A stretch of DNA of 64,000 nucleotides from Paraescarpia echinospica (GCA_020002185.1 CM034533.1:49996418-50060417); one strand, 5' to 3'. Counted from the stretch's first letter, positions 11,580 to 25,066 are shown. Notes: generated from the letters alone by a model not told the origin. Made by a program: numbers and translations.

Positions 11580-12486
11580 CAGTTCTCAGAAAGTTAAGAC
11601 ATACAGCTGTATATATATATATACATATACCGTATTCATTCTATTAAGCGTATATGCCCTAATTAGCGTACACCCCCTTTTTAGCAGCATCTGACACTAT
11701 GACAGTGATCTCAATGCCAACCTTGACTGTTGAATCCATCATTTTGTTTTAATTTCTACCAATATCACATCAGATTCAAAGCTTGATAAAACAACATTGA
11801 AAGGTGGCAACGGTGGCAGTGGGGATGTTTGAAGTTTGTTAAACAACACACAGTAGCTCGTGGACATCTGTGTAGGTTCTGCCCTAAAAGGCCTAGATGC
11901 CTAGGCTGCCTCCCTCCCTCAGGCCTGGACCTGCGGAGAATGCAGGTAATAAGTCCCAGAACGTTCCCTTCGACTATATACAGTGTACCTGAAGTCTTGA
12001 ATGCACTTCTAGCCACAGAGTGCCATTGTGTTGTGTAACTGTTCCATTCATTAGGCCCTGCCAGTGGTGTATGACTGATGTAGTTCTTTCAGTGACAGCC
12101 TGGTCACTGGAGTGGTTGGTGAAGCACTGACTGACTCTCACACACCCTCTGCACTCTAGGTCATGTCTTCACAGTTCTGTCCAAGCCACACTCCAGACTA
12201 ACTGGTCATTTGTCATCATTATCAGACTTGCTGCTTCAGAAGCAGTGGCGCTGAGATTTACCACACTGGAAATACACATTGTCTTCTTTTAATACCACCA
12301 GTAGTGGTGGGAATTGGATTGGTTTTCAAAATGGATGATCACTTATATAATCGGTTTGTAGAAGGCCATTCTAGGAAATGTTTGTTCACTAATGTACTAG
12401 TGTGGCACATCAGTGGATGTTGACGTAAACATATTGAATTAATCTGAAAATAATGTATGCACCCATTCCCAATAATCACCACAGGA
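11577..12486. other. No gene; possible element edge
   Basis: A stretch near 11,630-11,690 (CCGTATTCATTCTATTAAGC, then CCCTAATTAGCGTACACCCC) has the look of a transposon end, but no mate was found. An open frame at 11,829-11,945 ends at a plausible donor; it was not accepted as an exon. Confidence 0.4.
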
Positions 12487-12597
12487 AAATTATCGAATGA
12501 CCCTGCCATGTTTGTAGATTTATTGCTTTGCATCTTTCCATAACACTGACAAAATAGTGTCTTTTTCTCAAAACATGTTTTGGTCATTCGATAATTT
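12487..12597. repeat. Perfect 16-bp inverted repeat
   Basis: AAATTATCGAATGACC at 12,487-12,502 is exactly inverted at 12,582-12,597, with 79 bp between. Partial complementarity continues inward (CATGTTT-like). It may mark a very small MITE or a stable RNA hairpin. Confidence 0.8.
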
Positions 12598-12757
12598 GAC
12601 ATTGAATAATATAATTGTGATATAATCGAAATGATCGTCGATCACATAAGATTGTGATTGATCAATTGATCGGAAGAATGTACCATCCAATAATTAACAA
12701 AATCAATTAATTGAACAACTCTATTTAATTGTCCAGTACAAGCCAAGAGAGCCAACG

Positions 12758-14112
12758 TACAGTAGTCCCTCTCTTCAGTGGACCCTCTGACGAGGGAACA
12801 CCCGCCATGTCGGGACAGTTTGTCAATGTACGGACCGTTTTGCCATGTTAATGTCCCTCTGATGAGGGGACACCTCGAGTACGTGGACAGCAAACAGGAT
12901 ATTTTGGTTATATGTCCCTCCTAAGACGGACAGTATTCGTTAATTCAAAGATTTGTTGCCGAATTTGTTTAGAAAATGGCAGACATACAGTTCGGTGTGT
13001 GTCAATGGTAACACCAAGTACACGTGTACCCGTAACAACAAGCTTGTCATCCTTGCTGTAATCATTGTTTGTTTAAACTACTTAGAGTTCCTTTGATTAC
13101 GGTCTGTAAACTTGGGTCAGAATGAATGTGGAGGAAGGGATTGTTAATTTTGTGCTGTTATCAATCACATTTGCAGCCAGCGATGCCATGATGGCTTCCC
13201 CGTTCGCGCTTCCAGCCCCAGTCAGGGCTTCAGCTTGGTGTCGCCTTTTCATCTTGTAAATTGTAATTGAGATTCACAAATATGATGTATAAAAGGTTCA
13301 CCTCAATTGTTTTCAATGTCTCCCAACATTAAGCCTAAACTGAGGTGAAATAATAAACAAGCATCATCAAGTTATGCTGCGCTACGCCAAACGGAAAATA
13401 TTACCAGTGCCTGGAAAAGATGAACTGGTTGCCAGCGTATGAAACGATGGAACGCATTATCAAGTGACGTTGTGCATTAATGAATCTTTCGAAATTGGAT
13501 GAAAAATGAAGTGAGACAATTAACGATTGTACCCGTTACCGTTTTTAATATTTAATTAACGTTCACGCTGCATATAGCAACTGATTTAAATATTCGCTTG
13601 ATAATTTCCAGGTTATTATTTTAGCTGGTAGGGGGCAGCCAAAATCGTCAACTTGCGAATTACTTACAAAGTATTTTATTTAAAGAATATCTAAATCGTT
13701 CGAGAATACCAATTTATAAAATGTTGTGGTTGAATGCTGCCATATGCGCAGCAAATTCTACTGCAACGCCGGGCCGATACCGTTGCGTAGGCTAGTGGCA
13801 GTGAGTGAATGGCCAATGCGCGGTTGAGGAAAATCTCAGATCGACTGAGGGAGTCGGGCGGGCGGTATGACTTCATGACCAACTGTTTATTTTTTAATAC
13901 ATCACAGTAATAATAAACACATATATATATATATAGTGCTTAATTCCTATCAGTCAATGCGTTGACAAATTGCCACACCTTTACCATGTGTCGGTTGTAC
14001 TGGTCTGAATTACGGCACTAAGATGCCTGTCCCTCCGATGAGCGGACACCCGCCATGTCAGGACACTTATGCTTGGATTCATATGTGTCCGCTGAAGAGA
14101 GGGACTACTGTA
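12758..14112. mobile_element. pogo/Tigger-like DNA transposon, non-autonomous, 1.36 kb
   Basis: Both ends carry inverted repeats: TA then CAGTAGTCCCTCTCTTCAG at the left and its complement, ending CCCTCTCTTCAG complement and TA, at 14,088-14,112. Similar sub-terminal repeats (GTCCCTCTGATGAGGGGACA and CCTCCGATGAGCGGACACC types) lie inside both ends. A CAG-starting TIR flanked by TA is the known arrangement of pogo/Tigger elements of the Tc1/mariner superfamily. No intact transposase frame remains. Interior phrases (ATTCACAAATAY and CCAGGTTATTATTTTAG types) recur in the element at 38.4 kb. Confidence 0.75.
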
Positions 14113-14566
14113 TTAATAATTGTGTTAAATATGCAGTGTTCTGCCTAGGTCGAATTTGCAGGGCCACGTATGCTGTGTCCTTTTTTTAGTCACACCCTGG
14201 TAACCAAAAAAGGTATATGACCACCCTGCTTTTTTACGTGACATCCTGCTATATTTGCATCGTAACCCTACTCTTGGCTACAAACAGTTACACGACTGTG
14301 AATATTAACTTGAGAATGTCTGTAAGTACACCCTGATCTCAAAGCTCATCCCTCTCCCGATTGCGCCACATGCACGGTTCGATTATTCAACAATCCAACT
14401 GAATGTGTCCCGTGATCAGGAATGGATTGCATTACAAGATCGGGGATTCGGAACGCTTGCCAACACCCGTTTGCAAGCGTCCTGATGTCAACTCCATATC
14501 CCGATCACGCCACACGCTCAGTTCGATTGTTCAAGCGCCCTTTATCTCGACTCCTGTCGTGATCGC

Positions 14567-14846
14567 CATTAAATTCTTAATCGTGTGTGCCAAAAACATT
14601 AAAATACGTTGATTAGAGGAGGCACTGACCTTCAAAAATGGAACCAGCATGACAGTTGTTCAAGCAGCGCCTCGACTATATATATATATATATATATATA
14701 CTAAGCAGTCCTTATTTTGTCCGTATCTTCAAAAAGTTTAAATCTTATCACCAGGAAACTTCTACCATTAGAATTGTTGTTAAATTCTTAATCATGAGAT
14801 GCATGCAAAAATTATTAAAATACGTTTTGATCTAAGGAGGTGTCAA
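14567..14846. repeat. Diverged direct repeat pair of about 65 bp
   Basis: The segment TTAAATTCTTAATCGTG... ending near GAGGAGGCACTGACC (14,568-14,631) recurs as TTAAATTCTTAATCATG... ending near AAGGAGGTGTCAAAC (14,780-14,846). An (AT)n tract at 14,679-14,700 lies between the copies. A second internal duplication of the CCCGAT...GCCACA...GTTCGAT phrase lies at 14,357-14,530. The area looks like an old tandem duplication. Confidence 0.6.
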
Positions 14847-15585
14847 ACTTTGCAAATCGATAGACCAGAGCCTGTTCGCGATAGGCTTTCGCGAAGTGCC
14901 AGCACGTGTGATTAGAAAAATAATGTTTTATGCAATCTTTATTTGTTAATATACCGATATATAATGATAAGTAACAACATTTAGTATAACATAGCTCAAA
15001 AATAGTACTCATAGTTGTGAATAATTGTGTATTGTGTGCGTTAAAAGAACCTGCTCCCCCTCAATATGCAATGACCCACCGACATGCTTATTGCAAGGCA
15101 TGCCATTTCTAGGTCACGACATCATGTGTGTGTAGTGGACTAGCCAGGGGTGCTATGGTTGCTGACGGCCAGCGTCTTCTTTTTGCCGAAGCACTTAGCA
15201 GTATCTACCTGTAATAATGATTATTCAGAGGGGTACCAGTTAAACCGTGGCTTCAAACTGTGTTCAAATAAATACACATATCATAATAATTTGGAAGATT
15301 TCTGTGTGAACCTGTATTTGTGATTATGTTGACCTTAATTGGTGGCTGGCAGTCTGGTGACTTTGATGGAAATATCACCACCTGTTGTTTCTGCCTGGTA
15401 CATCATCTAATGGACACCATTTATATTTGGTGTCCATGGTTACACGTACAACCCTATCACTCAATATATTTTTCCTTGAAGCCCAAATTATTGGAACTTT
15501 GTAATAAGTACTAAGATACATAATTCTACCATTAGGAGTAGTTGAAGCTGATGTAGTGATGTTATCGTAGCAGTCCATGCTTTGT
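14847..15585. other. No gene seen
   Basis: Contains an inverted pair AATGGACACC / GGTGTCCATG near 15,410-15,442 and a related GTGTCCATGTTA phrase that recurs in the 18.6 kb region. Nothing else is supportable. Confidence 0.4.
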
Positions 15586-16074
15586 GATTCCAGGTCAAAT
15601 CAATCAGTTTTGACACTTTTTTGGCTGACCCTCCTCTGAATTAGCTTAAATTTCATATACTAATTGGCATGTATTGTGTAAACAACTGTGCCAAATTTTA
15701 GAAAAGTGGGTTGTATAGTTTTTTAGTTATAGGCCCTACAAAATTACAATTTGTAAAAAAAAACCGGAATTTTATCACGGTTTTTTATTACTCTCCGACC
15801 CATAACTTCAGTAATAATAGTGCTAGACTAATAAATGTTACATTTCTGGAAAGGTCTCATTTTACTTCATCTAGTGGACATGGAATCAGATAAGAAAATA
15901 TTTAAATAATTATTTTTCTAAATACATGCCATTTTGGTGACCTGCGACCCCCCCCCCGTGAAAAAACCTCCAAACCGATTGAACCAAAAATAGATTCATT
16001 ATATAGAACAGCATGTAGCTCAAATATCCTGAGAAAATCAGAGTGGGCACTCTTAGGGTTTTCAAGATATGATC
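15586..16074. mobile_element. Left long terminal inverted repeat of a DNA transposon
   Basis: This 489-bp stretch is found inverted at 26,901-27,298. Shared landmarks, read inward, are GATTCCAGGTCAAATCAATC, GTTATAGGCCCT, CCATAACTTCAGTAATAATA, CTGGAAAGGTCTCATTTTAC, a C-rich block with GTGAAAAAACCTCC, and CAGAGTGGGCACTCTT. The arms are diverged by substitutions, and about 90 bp near the outer end is present only on this side. The pair brackets a transposase remnant. Confidence 0.8.
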
Positions 16075-16217
16075 ACTAAATGTGTATAATTCTGTGAGTC
16101 AATATGTGCTTGCATACTCTCACTTATTTGTTTATATTTTTTTATGCTATCACTTTGCAATTATCCAGTCTATGACTTTACTTATACTAAATATACAAGT
16201 ACCAGATATGTATAATT

Positions 16218-16530
16218 CATGTTTCCTTGGGAAGTGTGACTACTGTCATACACAGTATCATTTGAAACAGAGTCTACATGCCGCACTTGATGATCTAGCC
16301 ATCGATGAAATTACATAATATAAAACATGGGTCTCGGTTAATCGAACAAGACTGGACATAGCTGTAAATAAAAAACAAATGTGTTTGTTTGATGGACAGT
16401 CTTGAGGTCTTAAAATGTCATGATTTTATCACGAAACAGCAGTCAGCTTTCTTGAAAGACAAGAAAAGTCAGTTGGTTGAAGGAGAGGTGATAATCACTG
16501 GTGAGTGGTGATGTTACAGAGAATTACTCA
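16218..16530 (+). pseudogene. Transposase remnant, N-terminal portion
   Basis: Translation with frame changes gives CDYCHTQYHLKQSLHAALDD, then YKTWVSVNRTRLDIA, then FITKQQSAFLKDKKSQLVEG, then GDVTENYSF, which runs into the first unit of the 63-bp array. I recognise this order from a transposase-like protein family common in invertebrate genomes, in which the Asp of the GDxxENY motif is likely catalytic, but I cannot name its superfamily. The copy is broken: a stop at 16,316-16,318, another near 16,390, a frameshift before FITKQQ, and a 7-nt duplication (GGTGAGT) just ahead of GDVTENY. Confidence 0.65.
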
Positions 16531-17550
16531 TTTGTTGTGCAAGATGCTGCACAGGGCTACCGCTGGACGAATGACCAAGCATCCATACACCTGTTTGTTG
16601 TGCAAGATGCTGCACAGGGCTACCACTGGACGAATGACCAAGCAACCATACATCTGTTTGTTGTGCAAGATGCTACACAGGGCTACCACTGGACGAATGA
16701 CCAAGCAACCATACATCTGTTTGTTGTGCAAGATGCTGCACAGGGCTACCACTGGACGAATGACCAAGCAACCATACATCTGTTTGTTGTGCAAGATGCT
16801 GCACAGGGCTACCACTGGACGAATGACCAAGCAACCATACATCTGTTTGTTGTGCAAGATGCTGCACAGGGCTACCACTGGACGAATGACCAAGCAACCA
16901 TACATCTGTTTGTTGTGCAAGATGCTGCACAGGGCTACCACTGGACGAATGACCAAGCAACCATACATCTGTTTGTTGTGCAAGATGCTGCACAGGGCTA
17001 CCACTGGACGAATGACCAAGCAACCATACATCTGTTTGTTGTGCAAGATGCTGCACAGGGCTACCACTGGACGAATGACCAAGCAACCATACATCTGTTT
17101 GTTGTGCAAGATGCTGCACAGGGCTACCACTGGACGAATGACCAAGCAACCATACACCTGTTTGTTGTGCAAGATGCTGCACAGGGCTACCACTGGACGA
17201 ATGACCAAGCAACCATACATCTGTTTGTTGTGCAAGATGCTGCACAGGGCTACCACTGGACGAATGACCAAACAACCATACGTCTGTTTGTTGTGCAAGA
17301 TGCTGCACAGGGCTACCACTGGACGAATGACCAAGCAACCATACGTCTGTTTGTTGTGCAAGATGCTGCACAGGGCTACCACTGGACGAATGACCAAGCA
17401 ACCATACATCTGTTTGTTGTGCAAGATGCTACACAGGGCTTCCACTGGACGAATGACCAAGCAACCATACATCTGTTTGTTGTGCAAGATGCTACACAGG
17501 GCTACCACTGGACGAATGACCAAGCAACCATACATCTGTTTGTTGTGCAA
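16531..17550. repeat. 63-bp minisatellite, first block (about 16 units), derived from the transposase
   Basis: The unit is 63 bp (21 codons) and encodes VVQDAAQG, YHWTNDQ, ATIHLF in the transposase frame. It is one segment of the conserved domain repeated in frame. Units differ at a few sites: GCTACACAGG for GCTGCACAGG, GGCTTCC for GGCTACC, CATACGTCTG for CATACATCTG, and CCAAACAACC for CCAAGCAACC. The unit has no stop in several frames on both strands, which creates long artefactual open frames. The block ends abruptly at GTTGTGCAA, joined to ACTGACGTGC. Confidence 0.97.
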
Positions 17551-20500
17551 ACTGACGTGCTTAAAACGTTTTAGCTAATCCGCTTGCGTTCACACTTGCA
17601 ACTTGAACCGTTTTAGCTAAAACGGTTTAACTAAACCACCTACTGAAGTGGATTAACTAAACCGTTTTAGTTAAAACGTTTTAGCGCTAAATCGCGTTCA
17701 CACGTCTGTTTTCTGACTGGATTAGTTAAAACGTTTTAACTAAACCATTTTAAAGTGTAAGTGTGAACGCAGCTATAGACTCCCGACCAGTTAAGACACT
17801 GTGTGACCACACACACACACACCCTGCAGGCTCTTGCTCCTGCCTACCAACTCCCTTGTTTTCCCTCAACAATTCTCTAAATCTAAACTAGCCTGACTAC
17901 TAAATTTAAATCAATCAATGGGGGGCTTCATCTTTCCAGCCAAGTACACCCAAAGACAAAGCCATCTACTAGACTACAGATAATTAATAACGTGGTTTAA
18001 CTTGTGGTTTCTCCAAGACTCCAACATTCCTTTAGAGAAATGTAATTACTATTCTTATCTTGTTTATCACAGAGGGCAAGTGCTACTGTGGGTGGGCAGC
18101 CCTTCTGTGGGTGGGCAGCCCTGCCCCCTGCATGTTATGTCATTTAAGTCATCACTCACTCCTCTAGCATCTAGTCACTAATGTTCATTCATAACCTGAT
18201 GTAACCTAATCAATATAATGAGCCCTACCACATTGCTACCATGGTGCAATACATTGTTTGCATAATGTTTGTGTCCATGTTACACACACAACCTTTGTAT
18301 AGTGTAGTGCTCCTGTACCATTTCTTGTCATATTTGGAAAGGTTAATCAGCATTAGTGGGCCTATTACATGTGTTATTAGTTCCTTAAACATGTATTTGC
18401 TTCACAAGATTATGCCGACAAACATACTAATACAAAAATAGTAATATCACAAGACAAGTACGATAATAATATTTTAAAGTATCTCTGTCTTGAATGTTTT
18501 CATACTTTTTCTGGTCAAGCGACAACGTAATGACCAAGGCCTCTTTTAACACCTATTTGGAAGTAGGAATAAAAAAAAAAGGCATGACGTTCTGTGAATG
18601 TGTTTGTATGAGAAATAGCTTACAGATGGTGTCCATGTTATACGTGCAACCGACGTGTTGGTAGTTCATTTGCATGTTGAAAATCAATAGATATAGTTGT
18701 GTCATTATCTCCTTGTGTCTAAGTACTTTTGAAATTACAGTGTATACATATTTCTACACCATATAGCAGGAAAGAAATATTGAAAATATCAGTTTGAATT
18801 TTTCACTACGATGTCACACATCTGCATTTAAGGTTACTGCTGTAGCTGCCAAATTGTATAGATCTAGTAAATATTTATTTATGACTTCAATTAATGTTTT
18901 GCAACATAGTCAAAATAGTCAAACACCTTATGATACAAGTTTTAATCTGTAATGTTTGATGAGCACTTAATATTCACAAGCTGGCATTTGTGGATTATTG
19001 TATTGTGTCATACGTTATTCTTATAGATTGGTCCTTGGATAAAAATCAATTCAACTTGCCTCATCTAAATAATGTAGGCAAAATAATGACAAATTATGCA
19101 ACCTGGGATAAATTAAATTGTTGAAACGAGATTGTCTGTTCTGCTGCATACAGTCAGTCAACGGTGGTAATTATTAACACAGTGTTAACTGAATCAGTTC
19201 TACTTAGTCCTAGTTTGGTCAAGAGCGTCAAATCTTCAAAGCGTTGAATGTCAATACACAATAAATGTCAATAGCAGCTGTTTTCAACTTGAATATTTTG
19301 CAAACAATCTGAACATTTTTACTGCACAACATTGAAATTGCAAACACTGTTACAGGCTTATGTAATTTGACAGGCAGTATACCTTAACTTTCAACATATT
19401 CTAGTGTTAAGAACATATTAAAAAATGAGGAAGAGACAGCCTGGAGCATTTTACTACCAAACTAATTAAATAATGACAGTGATGTAATGTTGCTGTTATT
19501 AATATTATAGTAATTTTAGTCACTACTTTCAAAGTAGAATTCAGCATGTGAAAACATTATAATTATATTTGAAGTGTCAGTAGCCTGTGCTAGTAAAAGA
19601 AACGGTTTGCCAAAGAAACGCCAGATGGCATCTTGTTTAGATGTGTTTCATGCCCAGTGAGGCGTGTAATATCTTCTCAAATTTCATTTCTCCCACAGAC
19701 AAATCTCCTGAACGAAAGTAACGGAAGCAGCCCAATTTAGTGACCCACCAAGCCAGCTGTAATGGGTGCCTGTCTAACAGGTTGACAGTGTATGTTACAG
19801 CACTGATCAACTCTGTTACAGCATTAATGGCATTGTGTTGCCATGACAACACTGAATCGGTGGCACTTGCATTTCAGCGATACATCAAGCCGTGAGTGGA
19901 GTGTGCAGAATGTGTGCAATGTCTTGAACCTTCAGTGCAGCATATCATCTTAGTATTCATCCTATCTTGTCAATTGTGTGATCATTTCGTGGAAGCTGTG
20001 CCATGTCAGGCCACAGGCCACAGTTTGCGGTTGGCCTTGTCTCTAGGCAGGAACTGTGCAACCACAAATCATGTTCTCACAAACTACTAAATGTGTCGTT
20101 AACGGTTTCTATGCGTTCTCGCATATTTGATATGCCACAGTTCTGGGTTATGGTGAAGAGTATTTTTTATCAAATACAAATTTGTTGCATTTTTTCTATT
20201 ACAGTACAAACATCATGTATTAAGTACACAGATTTCAAAGTAGTATATAAAGTTTAATTCAAATTGTTCTACAGTTATATCAGCCATAAAGTGTACGTCA
20301 CATTGAACATCTATAGACAATATTGCATTTAATGGCAAATAAGTGGGTTATCCCTCGGTATGCAGGTGTGCATCTGGTCTGCTACCCCAAATAGAGGTTT
20401 ACTTTCTGTCTTTTTGGCCAAACACACAATATTTAAACATATATTTGCTAGAAGTACAAATACAAGCCTCTGAAAAAAGTCCTTTAATAATAATAAACTT

Positions 20501-23023
20501 GTATACTGCCTAGATATCGCCAGGAATCTGAGCTCAAAGGAGCAACATACAATACAAGATGAAATGTGTGAAGTCAGCTTGTTTAAATACACATACATGA
20601 CTGCAGCCATGCTATAGTTATGACTGATTGCAGCCAGTAAGAATAAGAGTCAGACCTTGGCTGTGCTGGCATCTACATGATAGACTGCACCTCAGGAGGG
20701 GTCATCTTGCAGGGGTCATGAGTCTTATTTCTAGAGTGAAGCAGATACTGTCCCAAACAGCAGTGCACTCAACAACACTGCCTCTAGACCCTGGGTGGAT
20801 AAATCTCAAGAACATAAAACGAACTACTCATCTACTTGAAGATAATGTGTGTGTGTACAACTGTGTGGTTAATTAGCATTGTGTAAATTAGTATATGTTT
20901 ATATGTGTGACATTGTTTGTACTGTGGTATTACCATGGGACTGTGACTAGTATATGTTTATATGTGTAACATTGTTTGTACTGTGGTATTACTATTGTAC
21001 TGTGATTAGTATATGTTTATGTGTGACATTGTTTGTACTGTGGTATTACCATTGTACTGTGACTAGTATATGTTTATGTGTGACATTGTTTGTACTGTGG
21101 TATTACCGTGGGACTGTGACTAGTATATGTTTATATGTGTGACATTGTTTGTACTGTGGTATTACCATTGTACTGTGACTAGTATATGTTTATGTGTGAC
21201 ATTGTTTGTACTGTGGTATTACCGTGGGACTGTGACTAGTATATGTTTATATGTGTGACATTGTTTGTACTGTGGTATTACCATTGTACTGTGACTAGTA
21301 TATGTTTATGTGTGACATTGTTTGTACTGTGGTATTACCGTGGGACTGTGACTAGTATATGTTTATATGTGTGACATTGTTTGTACTGTGGTATTACCAT
21401 GGGACTGTGACTAGTATATGTTTAAATGTGTGACATTGTTTGTACTGTGGTATTACCATGGGCTGTGACTGGTATATGTTTATATGTGTGACATTGTTTG
21501 TACTGTGGTATTACCATGGGACTGTGACTGGTATATGTTTATATGTGTGACATTGTTTGTACTGTGGTATTACCATGGGACTGTGACTGGTATATGTTTA
21601 TATGTGTGACATTGTTTGTACTGTGGTATTACCATGGGACTGTGACTAGTATATGTTTATATGTGTGACATTGTTTGTACTGTGGTATTACCATGGGACT
21701 GTGACTAGTATATGTTTATGTATGACATTGTTTGTACTGTGGTATTACCGTGGGACTGTGACTAGTATATGTTTATATGTGTGACATTGTTTGTACTGTG
21801 GTATTACCATGGGATGTGACTAGTATATGTTTATATGTGTGACTTTGTACTGTGGTATTACCATTGTACTGTGACTAGTATATGTTGATATGTGTGACAT
21901 TGTTTGTACTGTGGTATTACCATTGTACTGTGACTAGTATATGTTTATGTGTGACATTGTTTGTACTGTGGTATTACCATTGTACTGTGACTAGTATATG
22001 TTTATGTGACATTGTTTGTACTGTGGTATTACCATTGTACTGTGACTAGTATATGTTTATGTGTGACATTGTTTGTACTGTGGTATTACCATTGTACTGT
22101 GACTAGTATATGTTTATATGTGTGACATTGTTTGTACTGTGGTATTACCATGGGACTGTGACTAGTATATGTTTATGTGTGACATTATTTGTACTGTGGT
22201 ATTACTATTGTACTGTGACTAGTATATGTTTATGTGTGACATTGTTTGTACTGTGGCATTACCATTGTACTGTGACTAGTATATGTTTATATGTGTGACA
22301 TTGTTTGTACTGTGGTATTACCATGGGACTGTGACTGGTATATATTTATGTGTGACATTGTTTGTACTGTGGTATTACTATTGGACTGTGACTAGTATAT
22401 GTTTATGTGTGACATTGTTTGTACTGTGGTATTACCATTGGACTGTGACTAGTATATGTTTATATGTGTGACATTGTTTGTACTGTGGTATTACCATTGT
22501 ACTGTGACTAGTATATGTTTATATGTGTGACATTGTTTGTACTGTGGTATTACCATGGGACTGTGACTAGTATATGTTTATGTGTGACATTGTTTGTACT
22601 GTGGTATTACAATTGTACTGTGACTAGTATATGTTTATATGTGTGACATTGTTTGTACTGTGGTATTACCATGGGACTGTGACTAGTATATGTTTATGTG
22701 TGACATTGTTTGTACTGTGGTATTACCATTGTACTGTGACTAATATATGTTTATATGTGTGACATTGTTTGTACTGTGGTATTACCATTGTACTGTGACT
22801 AGTATATGTTTATATGTGTGACATTGTTTGTACTGTGGTATTACCATGGGACTGTGACTAGTATATGTTTATGTGTGACATTGTTTGTACTGTGGTATTA
22901 CCATGGGACTGTGACTAGTATATGTTTGTGTGACATTGTTTGTACTGTGGTATTACCATTGTACTGTGACTAGTATATGTTTATGTGTGACATTGTTTGT
23001 ACTGTGGTATTACCATGGGACTG
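17551..23023. repeat. Near-identical second copy of the 27,881-33,8xx region (probable alternative haplotype)
   Basis: From ACTGACGTGC onward this sequence matches 27,881 onward at a constant offset of 10,330 bp with only rare substitutions (for example near 19,009 and 19,030), until the 57/59-bp array, where the other copy is 460 bp longer (offset 10,790 by 22,921). It begins in the middle of the small element at 27,442-28,104, so 17,551-17,774 is only that element's right part. The interval 17,775-20,885 has no convincing gene. It ends at the assembly gap. Confidence 0.95.
20886..23023. repeat. 57/59-bp satellite array, first copy (about 37 units, cut by gap)
   Basis: Units run from GTATATGTTTAT(AT)GTGTGAC through TTGTTTGTACTGTGGTATT to ACTGTGACTA. 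The optional AT makes 59-bp and 57-bp versions, and GGGACTG/TGTACTG variants alternate. The 57-bp version keeps frame (19 codons), giving small artefactual open frames. Confidence 0.97.
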
Positions 23024-24023
23024 NNNNNNNNNNNNNNNNNNNNNNNNNNNNNNNNNNNNNNNNNNNNNNNNNNNNNNNNNNNNNNNNNNNNNNNNNNNNN
23101 NNNNNNNNNNNNNNNNNNNNNNNNNNNNNNNNNNNNNNNNNNNNNNNNNNNNNNNNNNNNNNNNNNNNNNNNNNNNNNNNNNNNNNNNNNNNNNNNNNNN
23201 NNNNNNNNNNNNNNNNNNNNNNNNNNNNNNNNNNNNNNNNNNNNNNNNNNNNNNNNNNNNNNNNNNNNNNNNNNNNNNNNNNNNNNNNNNNNNNNNNNNN
23301 NNNNNNNNNNNNNNNNNNNNNNNNNNNNNNNNNNNNNNNNNNNNNNNNNNNNNNNNNNNNNNNNNNNNNNNNNNNNNNNNNNNNNNNNNNNNNNNNNNNN
23401 NNNNNNNNNNNNNNNNNNNNNNNNNNNNNNNNNNNNNNNNNNNNNNNNNNNNNNNNNNNNNNNNNNNNNNNNNNNNNNNNNNNNNNNNNNNNNNNNNNNN
23501 NNNNNNNNNNNNNNNNNNNNNNNNNNNNNNNNNNNNNNNNNNNNNNNNNNNNNNNNNNNNNNNNNNNNNNNNNNNNNNNNNNNNNNNNNNNNNNNNNNNN
23601 NNNNNNNNNNNNNNNNNNNNNNNNNNNNNNNNNNNNNNNNNNNNNNNNNNNNNNNNNNNNNNNNNNNNNNNNNNNNNNNNNNNNNNNNNNNNNNNNNNNN
23701 NNNNNNNNNNNNNNNNNNNNNNNNNNNNNNNNNNNNNNNNNNNNNNNNNNNNNNNNNNNNNNNNNNNNNNNNNNNNNNNNNNNNNNNNNNNNNNNNNNNN
23801 NNNNNNNNNNNNNNNNNNNNNNNNNNNNNNNNNNNNNNNNNNNNNNNNNNNNNNNNNNNNNNNNNNNNNNNNNNNNNNNNNNNNNNNNNNNNNNNNNNNN
23901 NNNNNNNNNNNNNNNNNNNNNNNNNNNNNNNNNNNNNNNNNNNNNNNNNNNNNNNNNNNNNNNNNNNNNNNNNNNNNNNNNNNNNNNNNNNNNNNNNNNN
24001 NNNNNNNNNNNNNNNNNNNNNNN
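23024..24023. other. Assembly gap (1,000 N)
   Basis: Exactly 1,000 unknown bases, a placeholder length. The left edge is in the 57/59-bp array and the right edge is in the 63-bp array. Confidence 1.
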
Positions 24024-25066
24024 GACGAATGACCAAGCAACCATACATCTGTTTGTTGTGCAAGATGCTGCACAGGGCTACCACTGGACGAATGACCAAG
24101 CAACCATACATCTGTTTGTTGTGCAAGATGCTGTACAAGGCTACCACTGGACGAATGACCAAACAACCATACGTCTGTTTGTTGTGCAAGATGCTGCACA
24201 GGGCTACCACTGGACGAATGACCAAACAACCATACGTCTGTTTGTTGTGCAAGATGCTGCACAGGGCTACCACTGGACGAATGACCAAACAACCATACAT
24301 CTGTTTGTTGTGCAAGATGCTGCACAGGGCTACCACTGGACGAATGACCAAGCAACCATACATCTGTTTGTTGTGCAAGATGCTGCACAGGGCTACCACT
24401 GGACGAATGACCAAACAACCATACGTCTGTTTGTTGTGCAAGATGCTGCACAGGGCTACCACTGGACGAATGACCAAACAACCATACGTCTGTTTGTTGT
24501 GCAAGATGCTGCACAGGGCTACCACTGGACGAATGACCAACAACCATACGTCTGTTTGTTGTGCAAGATGCTGCACAGGGCTACCACTGGACGAATGACC
24601 AAGCAACCATACATCTGTTTGTTGTGCAAGATGCTACACAGGGCTTCCACTGGACGAATGACCAAGCAACCATACATCTGTTTGTTGTGCAAGATGCTAC
24701 ACAGGGCTACCACTGGACGAATGACCAAGCAACCATACATCTGTTTGTTGTGCAAGATGCTGCACAGGGCTACCACTGGACGAATGACCAAGCAACCATA
24801 CATCTGTTTGTTGTGCAAGATGCTGCACAGGGCTACCACTGGACGAATGACCAAGCAACCATACATCTGTTTGTTGTGCAAGATGCTGCACAGGGCTACC
24901 ACTGGACGAATGACCAAGCAACCATACATCTGTTTCTTGTGCAAGATGCTGCACAGGGCTACCACTGGACGAATGATCAAGCAACCATACATCTGTTTGT
25001 TGTGCAAGATGCTGCACAGGGCTACCACTGGACGAATGACCAAGCAACCATACATCTATTTGTTGT
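24024..25066. repeat. 63-bp minisatellite, second block (about 16.5 units)
   Basis: Same unit as 16,531-17,550. The order of variant units (two CATACGTCTG units, one normal unit, a GGCTTCC unit, a GCTACACAGG unit) parallels the end of the first block, then continues with about five further units. One unit near 24,540 has a single-base deletion (CCAACAACC), which shifts the transposase frame. The last unit ends in ATCTATTTGTTGTGTACTAT, which restores the transposase sequence. Confidence 0.97.

Noticed and set aside
11829..11945. Possible zinc-finger-like exon (HLCRFCPKRPRCLGC) ending at a donor
   Set aside because: No reliable acceptor, no partner exon, and the Cys spacing fits no finger I know.
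16501..17578. 357-codon and 340-codon open frames over the 63-bp array, including minus-strand ones
   Set aside because: All arise from a stop-free unit of 63 bp. Only the frame VVQDAAQG... has ancestry as transposase, and it is broken on both sides.
16531..25066. CRISPR-like array (regular repeats)
   Set aside because: Repeats are directly adjacent with no unique spacers, in a eukaryotic transposon.
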